Part shown: in pieces, positions 50,052-56,644 of the stretch | Numbering within the stretch: the first letter of the stretch is position 1 | Layout: every line of letters begins with the position of its first letter | NCBI GenBank assembly: GCA_965234335.1 | Contig: OZ248428.1 | Coordinates: forward strand, 98,887 to 162,886 | Reading direction: 5' to 3' | DNA from: Leadbetterella lacustris | GTDB taxonomy: Bacteria; Bacteroidota; Bacteroidia; Cytophagales; Spirosomataceae | Length of the DNA: 64,000 nt | Notes under the pieces: generated by a model | Told to the model about the DNA's origin: nothing | What the model saw: the letters and a program-made list of their open reading frames with translations, nothing else | The model's database searches: none | Position numbers and translations under genes: made by a program

Positions 50052-51311
50052 ATGCTTATCCGAAGTATTGCACCCAATTTTATTCCGACTCAAAATCTTA
50101 CTCTTCCGAGTGTTGTAAAGGTTTTGGACAGTTCTGGAGCACATTTTTTTTATTTAAACAATCCCAATCTGGAGGTTTTTCGATTGGAAATCGTTTTTAG
50201 GGCTGGTTCTTATTTTGGACAAAAATTTGCTCTGTCGTATTTTACTTCAAAATTACTTTCAGCAGGTTCAAAGGACAAAAATTCGAATGAAATCGCAGAA
50301 AGTTTTGAGCGTTTGGGTGGTTTTCTTGAAGTAAGTCAAAATCAAGAACGCTTGGTCGTTACGCTTCATGGGCTTACCAGGTTTTTCGAGCAATATTTGC
50401 CTGATTTGGTAGAAATCGTTTTTTCTCCAAGTCTACCAGAAGAGGAATTAGATATTCAAAAGAAAATTGCCAATCAGTCGTACTTGGTCAGCATTGAAAA
50501 AACTGCCACAGAGGCCAATAAAATATTCCGGGAAGGTCTTTTTGGGGCTAATCATTCTTTTGGTAAAACCTTACAGCCTTCAGAAATCGATATTGTCGCT
50601 CGTGCAGAGATTTCTGATTTCCATTCTGATTTCCTAAAGAATTCCAGTTTCAATGTTTTCCTTACAGGTAATTTTTCGGACAAAGATGTTCAATTGACGC
50701 AAGCTTATTTTCAGCAGAAGTCATCAAACTCTTTATCTGCTCTTATAAAATCACCAGTTCTTCAGGATGTCTTTAATCTTAAAATAGAGAAAGAAGAAAG
50801 TGTGCAGAGCACTATTAGGCTTGGACGAAGAATGTTTAATAGACACCACCCTGACTTTTTTAAGTTTCTTGTCTTCAATACTATTTTGGGCGGTTTTTTT
50901 GGAAGTCGTCTCATGAAAAACATTCGAGAAGAGAAAGGACTGACGTACGGCATATCTTCGTCTATAGTACCATTGGTTGACGAGGGCTATTGGTCTATTG
51001 GGGCAGATGTAAAGAAGGAGAATGTACCCTTGGCCTTGGAAGAAATTCAAAAAGAGATAGATGTTCTTAAAAATCAACAGGTGACGGAGGGCGAACTTAG
51101 CCTAGTCAAAAACTACATGAAGGGCTCTGTCTTAAGTAGTACCAATACTGTTTTTGACATTATGGATAAGCACAAGGCCATTTTGCATGAAAATTTGCCC
51201 GAAGATTTTTACAATGTCATGCTGCAACGAATTGATGCAGTTTCAGCCCAAGAAGTACAAGAAATGGCCAATAAGTATATGCAAGATTTGTCAACTGTGG
51301 TGGTGGGCTAA
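50052..51311 (+). CDS. M16-family protease homologue lacking the HxxEH site
   Basis: The 419-residue protein has the M16 fold: FRAGSYFGQKFALSYFTSK in the place of the zinc-binding strand and helix, and LGGFFGSRLMKNIREEKGLT in the second half. The expected HxxEH and downstream Glu are missing, SYFTSK replacing it. Such catalytically dead M16 proteins usually pair with an active M16 subunit in a heterodimer (mitochondrial-processing-peptidase style). The partner is not adjacent in this window. No signal peptide is seen, so it is cytosolic or membrane-attached through its partner. Confidence 0.85.
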   Translation: MLIRSIAPNFIPTQNLTLPSVVKVLDSSGAHFFYLNNPNLEVFRLEIVFRAGSYFGQKFALSYFTSKLLSAGSKDKNSNEIAESFERLGGFLEVSQNQERLVVTLHGLTRFFEQYLPDLVEIVFSPSLPEEELDIQKKIANQSYLVSIEKTATEANKIFREGLFGANHSFGKTLQPSEIDIVARAEISDFHSDFLKNSSFNVFLTGNFSDKDVQLTQAYFQQKSSNSLSALIKSPVLQDVFNLKIEKEESVQSTIRLGRRMFNRHHPDFFKFLVFNTILGGFFGSRLMKNIREEKGLTYGISSSIVPLVDEGYWSIGADVKKENVPLALEEIQKEIDVLKNQQVTEGELSLVKNYMKGSVLSSTNTVFDIMDKHKAILHENLPEDFYNVMLQRIDAVSAQEVQEMANKYMQDLSTVVVG

Positions 51312-51320
51312 AATTAAACA

Positions 51321-51444
51321 TCCGTTACATAGTCTTTAGACACACAACGGAATAGTGTCGTTAATAGCATCTTAGCTAAACAGCTGTTAATTAGTCTTTA
51401 GACTTAAAACGGATTAGTTCGTTCCTAGCGGCTTTGCGGTTAAA
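51321..51444. repeat. Imperfect tandem duplication, 62-nt offset
   Basis: AGTCTTTAGAC...AACGGA-TAGT occurs at 51331-51356 and again at 51393-51418, 62 nt apart, and flanking bases are also similar (TCGTTAATAGCATC versus TCGTTCCTAGCGGC). It lies between the M16 homologue and ruvX and may overlap the ruvX promoter. A weak ACCGTAAAG-GGCTAAGATGC sequence of the same flavour occurs near 33607-33632. Confidence 0.5.
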
Positions 51445-51464
51445 TATAAACACATGGAATAATT

Positions 51465-51884
51465 ATGGGAAGAGTTTTGGCGATAGATTATGGCAAAAAA
51501 CGGACGGGTTTGGCGGTTACGGACCCCTTGAAAATCATTGCTACTGCTCTTGAAACTGTTTTGACAATAGATTTGCTAAAATATTTGGCGGATTATATGC
51601 AGAAGGAGGAGGTGGAGCAGATTGTACTCGGCTTACCCGTAAATTTGAATTCACAGGATACAGACATCACTGCGGACGTCCGGAAATTTGCCGATATTTT
51701 GAGAAACCAATTTCCTGCTATTCCATTGCATTTTTATGATGAAAGGTTTACATCTAAAATGGCTCTACAAAGTATGATTGACTCAGGAACCAAGAAAAAA
51801 GACAGAAGAGAAAAGGGAAATTTAGATAAAATCAGTGCAGTTATTATCCTCCAATCCTTTCTGAGTTCAAATAAATTCTTTTAG
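51465..51884 (+). CDS. ruvX: RuvX/YqgF family putative Holliday junction resolvase
   Basis: The 139-residue protein has the RNase H fold landmarks: AIDYGKKRTGLAVTDPL near the N-terminus, IVLGLPVNLNSQDTDITADV and HFYDERFTSKMAL. The catalytic acids are present. In bacteria it is linked to 16S rRNA 5' processing and to junction resolution. It is convergent with the MoeB gene (18-nt overlap). Confidence 0.93.
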   Translation: MGRVLAIDYGKKRTGLAVTDPLKIIATALETVLTIDLLKYLADYMQKEEVEQIVLGLPVNLNSQDTDITADVRKFADILRNQFPAIPLHFYDERFTSKMALQSMIDSGTKKKDRREKGNLDKISAVIILQSFLSSNKFF

Positions 51885-52925
51885 TGAACAATTTAAGAAC
51901 CTGATGTCTGCGTTGGGTAGCGACTTCCGTAATTTTGTGGCCAAGGTTTTGCTTCGCATTCCTGATGCACAATAGAGTATTGTTATGACATTTGCTCGGA
52001 TGTTTCTTTTTTCAAATTCATCCATTGGAATATTTTCTCCACCAATATTAAATTCTTCGTGTTCGTAAGGTTCTCTGATGTCTATCAGCTGGATATTTTC
52101 TTTTGAAAGACTATTAAACTCGTCTTTGGTTAAGGCAAAATTGTCTTTGGCTTTACTTGAGCAGAAGGCTTCATAATCTATCAATGCGGTTATTTTTGGC
52201 CTTTCCGTATTTTTGGATAACTTAAATTTCTTGAAAACCATACTCTGAAACTCCACGACCAAGATTTCATTAAAAAGTGGGCTCTCTATTTCGCAAATTA
52301 TCTTTATGGCCTCCAAGGCTTGTAAGCTACCTATCACTCCGGCAATAGGCCCCAGAACACCACCTGTGGCACAGTTTGGTGCAGTTTCCGGGTCTGGTGG
52401 CGTATTGTAAAGGTCACGATACGAACATGAACCTTTATGATTAAATACAGACACCTGCCCTTCAAATTGATGGATGGCCCCATAGACATACGGTTTGTTC
52501 AGTATTTCACAAGCATCATTCACCAAGTATCGGGTAGGGAAATTGTCGGATCCGTCTATTATGAGGTCAAATTCTGAAAAAATCTCCAGAGCGTTTTTAC
52601 TTGATAGGGGCGTGTTATAGCCTAGAACTTGCACATTGGGATTAAGTGCTTTTATTTTTTGCTCTGCTATTTCAATTTTCTGTTGGCCGATATCCTTAGT
52701 TTCGAAAATAAGCTGACGGTGCAGGTTGGAGAGTGAAACGGTATCAAATTCTATCAGGCCGATTGTTCCAACGCCAGCTGCTGCGAGATAGCTCAAAACC
52801 GGCCCACCAAGGCCACCGCAGCCGATAATTAACACCTTTGCCGCACTAAGCTTTCGTTGTCCTGCCAAGCCCATTTGTGGCAGAATAGTTTGCCGAGCGT
52901 ATCTTGAATTGTATTCTTGTGTCAC
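51867..52925 (-). CDS. moeB: MoeB/ThiF-type adenylyltransferase with rhodanese domain
   Basis: The 352-residue protein has an E1-like domain (residues 1-245: IIGCGGLGGPVLSYLAAAGV nucleotide loop, SNLHRQLIFETKDIGQQKIE, DGSDNFPTRYLVNDACE) and a C-terminal rhodanese domain (residues about 260-352) with an active Cys in YCASGMRS. Such proteins adenylate the C-terminal Gly-Gly of MoaD- or ThiS-like sulfur carriers and may transfer sulfur. Whether it serves molybdopterin, thiamine or thiolation is unclear, as no moaD or thiS is nearby. The zinc CxxC pairs of E. coli MoeB are not apparent. Confidence 0.9.
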   Translation of the reverse strand: MTQEYNSRYARQTILPQMGLAGQRKLSAAKVLIIGCGGLGGPVLSYLAAAGVGTIGLIEFDTVSLSNLHRQLIFETKDIGQQKIEIAEQKIKALNPNVQVLGYNTPLSSKNALEIFSEFDLIIDGSDNFPTRYLVNDACEILNKPYVYGAIHQFEGQVSVFNHKGSCSYRDLYNTPPDPETAPNCATGGVLGPIAGVIGSLQALEAIKIICEIESPLFNEILVVEFQSMVFKKFKLSKNTERPKITALIDYEAFCSSKAKDNFALTKDEFNSLSKENIQLIDIREPYEHEEFNIGGENIPMDEFEKRNIRANVITILYCASGMRSKTLATKLRKSLPNADIRFLNCSLKEFI

Positions 52926-53849
52926 CTTACCTTATTTGATGGTAAAAATAGGGAAAAGTACTTGATTATACCTATTTGGTAAGGACACCAAAAGTTTTTA
53001 TTCCTAGATATTATTTTTTTAAAGTCTAGAAATCCTAACATTTCCTTTTTTTATGGGTAAAACGCTTTTCACATCTCCGATAGCAATAGCATCTACTCAT
53101 TGATAAACATACAAAAAATGAAGCCATAAACTTCCATGAGAATTCAGGCTAAATATGTTATCCAATAATGCTGCGAATAAAATATATTCTCAACTGCCAA
53201 GCTTCAATAGTACATAAGCACAAGATATTCATTTTTATAGCTATTTTACTCTTTCTTCTTCAAATTTCTTCTTTTAGGAAAATAATTGTTTATTGTCACC
53301 ACCTGAGTAAATATAAAATATTGAATTTTCAGTTCATAAACAATTGATAATTATCAAACCTGAAGGGGGGTGGGGTGGGTGGGGTATTATTATATTGAAT
53401 ATCATCCCCTTTGAGTAAAAAAACCTGAAAGTGGTTATTTTTCAGGCACTTATAGTGAAATTTTGCATTTAGTCGGACATCAGTAATATTTTATTAGGTA
53501 CAAACTCATTTTGTTATGTCAGATACCATCAGTTTTAGTTGAAAGTGAATTATCAAACTGGGCTTTGAGGGTTATAAATTCAAACTTATTTATATAGGAT
53601 AGTTCGTAAATTGTATCGTAAATAAATACAAATGAATAGTAAATGCGATAAATTTACAGTTAGTGATGGAGTTGCTGAAGGTGTGTATAGTAAGATTCAA
53701 GTCGAAAGCCAAGGCTTATCTTAGTGTGGACAATTATATAAATGTAGCGTTTTTGCAATGAAATCAATTCATTTTTAAATACTGCAGTTTTTGAATAAAA
53801 ACCCAAAAGATTTCATCCAAAAATGTGTTTAAATGTTAATTACAGAATT
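52926..53849. other. Gene-free interval of about 920 bp
   Basis: Between the MoeB start and the secreted-protein cluster I find no credible gene. The longest frames are tiny; one of 31 codons at 53632 lacks any domain. The interval is AT-rich and holds a G-quadruplex-like run at 53365-53384 and a CCTGAAA...TTTCAGG hairpin near 53423-53446. It includes the MoeB promoter region on its left side. Confidence 0.45.
53365..53384 (+). other. G-quadruplex-capable run
   Basis: Four G tracts (6, 4, 3 and 4 G) separated by single T make a strong parallel-stranded G-quadruplex candidate on the + strand, in an otherwise AT-rich gap. Confidence 0.65.
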
Positions 53850-53879
53850 AAGGCCCTATAGTTACCTATAGGGCCTTTT
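53850..53879. terminator. Terminator downstream of the secreted-protein cluster
   Basis: AAGGCCCTATAG and CTATAGGGCCTT form a 12-bp stem around TTAC. The minus strand has only a short, T-poor tail, so strength as a terminator of the 53903 gene is uncertain. Confidence 0.55.
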
Positions 53880-53902
53880 AATATTTCGAACTGATGTCTA
53901 TT

Positions 53903-54718
53903 TCAATTGTCAGAAATAATTCTTTGGGTTAAGGTGCCTTTGGCCGTTATGAAACGTGCTAGAAGCGTGTTTCCATTATAAACCGCAGGAATTGTGAATT
54001 TTTGCTTCTCGATTTTTGACTTCGCCATTTGATGACGTGAAATCTCCTTGCCATTTAGACTCGTAAGTATCATCAAAACATCCCCGTCTTTTTCGGTAAT
54101 TCCGTCTAGACTTACACTAAAATTATTGTTTCTGACTACATTTGGGTAAATAGAGGCTTGAAATTCAGCAGGGATTAATGCAGGTTCTACCATTTTAGCT
54201 TCTTGAAGTACCAAAACCTGAGAGAATCTCTCTTCGCCAGTAATATCTACAATGGTATTTCTAAAATCTCCACCTAGCATTCCTTTGGCATTTGATTTTG
54301 GATCATTTTGGTTGTCAAATAACCTAACCTTAGTTGGAGAAACACTTTTGGGAAGCGTGAAATAAAACAACACCGACTCATAGTCTTCAACGAGATCAAC
54401 TTTGTCTCCGCCTGAAGAAATGCCGTGAAATGAAACTTCGGGATTGGCTTCTGGAGCTATTACCACAGAATTGTCTTCCCATGTGCCTCCGTCTACATTT
54501 CTAACTTGAATCTTCTCTACCAAAACATTGGATGGAAGTACGACAGAAATTTGAGATGGTCCCCAGATAAAGTTTTTTTGAGAAAAATTTGGATTCGCAA
54601 AAACTTCATATCGTTCGAAGTTTGCGTCATACTTTATTGAAAGATTTAACTTTTTTTGAGCATCGGCTCCAAGAACCTTTAAAAATAAAATGGATGTAAT
54701 TAATAGTATATTTTTCAT
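53903..54718 (-). CDS. Secreted protein, WGPSQIS family, with T9SS-like C-terminal domain
   Basis: The 271-residue protein has a signal peptide (MKNILLITSILFLKVLGADA), an N-terminal domain (residues 21-165) with NFIWGPSQISVVLPSNVLVE and SNAKGMLGGDFRNTIVD, and a C-terminal sandwich of about 80 residues (ASIYPNVVRNNNFSVSL, GDVLMILTSLNGKEISRHQM, ARFITAKGTLTQRIISDN). The end resembles type IX sorting domains, with the YPN-x-x start and terminal beta strands. Its N-terminal domain is paralogous to the protein at 55556-56122. It is last in the cluster, 7 nt after the TSP3 protein stop. The domain has no known function. Confidence 0.7.
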   Translation of the reverse strand: MKNILLITSILFLKVLGADAQKKLNLSIKYDANFERYEVFANPNFSQKNFIWGPSQISVVLPSNVLVEKIQVRNVDGGTWEDNSVVIAPEANPEVSFHGISSGGDKVDLVEDYESVLFYFTLPKSVSPTKVRLFDNQNDPKSNAKGMLGGDFRNTIVDITGEERFSQVLVLQEAKMVEPALIPAEFQASIYPNVVRNNNFSVSLDGITEKDGDVLMILTSLNGKEISRHQMAKSKIEKQKFTIPAVYNGNTLLARFITAKGTLTQRIISDN

Positions 54719-54725
54719 ATTTTTT

Positions 54726-55529
54726 TTATTTTATGCGTGTTATCGAAACTGGAATACAATCAGTGCTACAAACACAAACTTTTACACTAAATGGTAAAGA
54801 CCAGTCTAAACAGGTACCAGTAACACCAGAAATATTAGAACCTATAGTTAAATTATTAACCGAGCCTGTATAGCTTATGGAGTATGCGTTGTAGGTGTTG
54901 CTGCCTGATAAGCCCGTAAACGTGGGAGTATCTGAAAGCTTTATAATTATGCCAGATTGATTTACTAACAAATATTTGGTAGTTGCTCCAGATGGAGCTG
55001 GCGTGGCCTTCAATGTAAAACTTGAAGTTGTAAAATCGCAGGTATTGTTATCTATAAATGGAGCACAAACCTTAACTGGCAATGCTCTTGACCAATCGCC
55101 ACAAGAAGAATTCACTTGGTTTAAAAAATTACCCGTGTTTAAGTTAACAACTGTATTGTTGTCCTCATAACTGTAAGCCAAAACCATGTAGGTTTTACTT
55201 CCAACTAGGTTTGAAAAAGTAGGAGTATTGGATATTTGAACTATTTTGCCATCTAAGGCATCAGCCAATACATACTTGGTTTGAACACCCGATGGTGCGG
55301 GTGCGGATACCACTGTAAAACTCGACGTGTTGTAGTCACAATTGGTTAAATTTATAGGACAGCCATGTAGATTTACCTGGGTTCCAGCCGTAGTTGCAGG
55401 ACATAAGTCTAATGCATCACTCACGCCATCACCGTCACTGTCTACACTTTGTGCCTTAAGCGTTGGCATTGAAAAAATCAAGCCCAAGATGATTACGCTC
55501 TTTATTTTATCTTTTAATTTATTTAACAT
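54726..55529 (-). CDS. Secreted protein with one TSP3 repeat and two paired domains
   Basis: Starting at ATG 55527-55529 (MLNKLKDKIKSVIILGLIFS), the 267-residue protein has a signal peptide, then a calcium-binding TSP3 repeat (DSDGDGVSDALDLCPATTAG). Two copies of a domain of about 95 residues follow: CDYNTSSFTVVSAPAPSGVQ...CGDWSRALPVKVCA and CDFTTSSFTLKATPAPSGAT...CLDWSLPFSVKVCV. Each copy has a Cys at both ends, probably paired. It lies between two WGPSQIS-domain genes. The domain family is unknown to me. Confidence 0.75.
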   Translation of the reverse strand: MLNKLKDKIKSVIILGLIFSMPTLKAQSVDSDGDGVSDALDLCPATTAGTQVNLHGCPINLTNCDYNTSSFTVVSAPAPSGVQTKYVLADALDGKIVQISNTPTFSNLVGSKTYMVLAYSYEDNNTVVNLNTGNFLNQVNSSCGDWSRALPVKVCAPFIDNNTCDFTTSSFTLKATPAPSGATTKYLLVNQSGIIIKLSDTPTFTGLSGSNTYNAYSISYTGSVNNLTIGSNISGVTGTCLDWSLPFSVKVCVCSTDCIPVSITRIK

Positions 55530-55555
55530 TAGAATAGTATTTAGTTTTACCAAAC

Positions 55556-56122
55556 TTAATTTTTCGACAATTCCGGTGCTGTTACATTGCATGCATTACA
55601 AGTAGTTCCTGTATTTTCATAATTTGAAATGTAAACATCTTGTAGGTTAGCATTTGAAATAGAATTCCTGAAGTCCCCTCCACTCATTCCTGAAGCACTT
55701 GACTGAGGATCTGAGGTATTCACAAACAACCTTAGTCCATCTCTACAAGTACCGTCAACAAAAACAAAGGAGAAAATCAATGTTTCGGTATTTGCCACCA
55801 AATTGACTGGCCCACCGCTAGATTCTACACCATGAAAGTCACTTGTAGACTGAGCTGCGGGAGCGTAAACTTTTGAGTTGTCAGCCCAAGAACCCGCATT
55901 GTGGCTCGTAACTACAAGATTGGCATTTGGGGCCGCACTTGGTAAAACAGGAGAAATCTGAGAAGGTCCCCAAGGAAAATTATTTTGGGTAAAACTTGGC
56001 TTAGCATATACTTCATATCTGCTTAAGCTGATGTTCCATCTTAAAGTTAACTGAATAGTGCCTTGAGCGGATGCCCAAAAAGAAGAAACCAATAGAGAAA
56101 GAATAATTACAATTTTTTTCAT
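55556..56122 (-). CDS. Secreted protein, WGPSQIS family, without sorting domain
   Basis: The 188-residue protein has a signal peptide (MKKIVIILSLLVSSFWASA) and a domain of the same type as the 53903 protein: NNFPWGPSQISPVLPSAAPN, DFHGVESSGGPVNLVANTE and MSGGDFRNSISNANLQDV. It ends soon after a CNAC motif instead of a T9SS-like sandwich. It leads the three-gene run after the giant protein. The 500-bp region upstream carries candidate operators and a degenerate terminator copy. Confidence 0.7.
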   Translation of the reverse strand: MKKIVIILSLLVSSFWASAQGTIQLTLRWNISLSRYEVYAKPSFTQNNFPWGPSQISPVLPSAAPNANLVVTSHNAGSWADNSKVYAPAAQSTSDFHGVESSGGPVNLVANTETLIFSFVFVDGTCRDGLRLFVNTSDPQSSASGMSGGDFRNSISNANLQDVYISNYENTGTTCNACNVTAPELSKN

Positions 56123-56161
56123 TTTAATTGTTTTTTTAATTGTTTTAATTTTTTTTTTAAT

Positions 56162-56205
56162 GGTTGAGCCCGAAGAACCAACCCTTGTTATTTCCCTGAC
56201 TAATT
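56162..56205. repeat. First copy of a 44-bp duplicated terminator/3'-end segment
   Basis: The segment is 40 of 44 bases identical to 56601-56644, and the T-tract before it is also duplicated. In the second copy the sequence is the 3' end and terminator of the giant gene. Here the hairpin has three changes that break the upper stem, so it looks like a remnant. Confidence 0.7.
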
Positions 56206-56588
56206 GCTGTCAAGTTTGAAAAGCGTTTAAACCCTCACTTATCGCCCGGACCACGGGGGAGGTGGACGATGTAATTGATGATATTTAATTTACTTAATTG
56301 CATCTTTATTTTTTCTATCAGCTGTAATTTATATGACCACTACAGTTATAATGTTACCGCTTGATAATATTCACTGCCATTTTGATTCCAAAGTGCTCAA
56401 ATGGTCACCAACTTTGGTGATAAAAGGAAATAAATGGTGATGACATGCATTTGTTAGCTATCTAACGGTGACATTTCTAAGGATGTCAAGCAACAAGCAA
56501 TTACAATGCCAAAGTGCCTTTAATTTTGAAATATTTTTTTAGATTACCCTTTGGTATTCCGTTTATATGCGAACTTCGCACGCCAATA
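56206..56588. promoter_or_regulatory. Upstream region of the 55556 gene, with a TCACCAA-CT-TTGGTGA dyad
   Basis: No gene is seen in this stretch. At 56405-56420 TCACCAACTTTGGTGA is a perfect 7-bp inverted repeat with a 2-nt centre, and further GGTGA motifs occur at 56433-56440 and 56466-56471. CCAAAGTGC occurs twice (about 56389 and 56510). This looks like a regulator-binding region for the minus-strand gene at 55556. Confidence 0.35.
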
Positions 56589-56644
56589 TTTTTTTTTAAA
56601 GGTTGAGCCCGAAGGCTCAACCTTTGTTATTTCCCTGACTAATT
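56589..56644 (-). terminator. Terminator and 3' end of the giant gene (second copy of duplicated segment)
   Basis: GGTTGAGCC-CGAA-GGCTCAACC is a perfect 9-bp stem. On the minus strand it follows the giant gene stop (56643-56645) by about 20 nt and is followed by T-runs (A-run on the plus strand). It shares 40 of 44 bases with 56162-56205. Confidence 0.75.

Noticed and set aside
51288..51300. TTGTCAACTGTGG in the M16 homologue, resembling a hairpin arm
   Set aside because: It encodes LSTVV in a conserved C-terminal stretch and has no partner arm within 40 nt, so no hairpin can form. Likely chance.
53632..53727. 31-codon frame starting MNSKCDKFTVSDGVAEG
   Set aside because: Sequence looks protein-like but is too short to assign and has no clear start signal or family. 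It may be a gene fragment.
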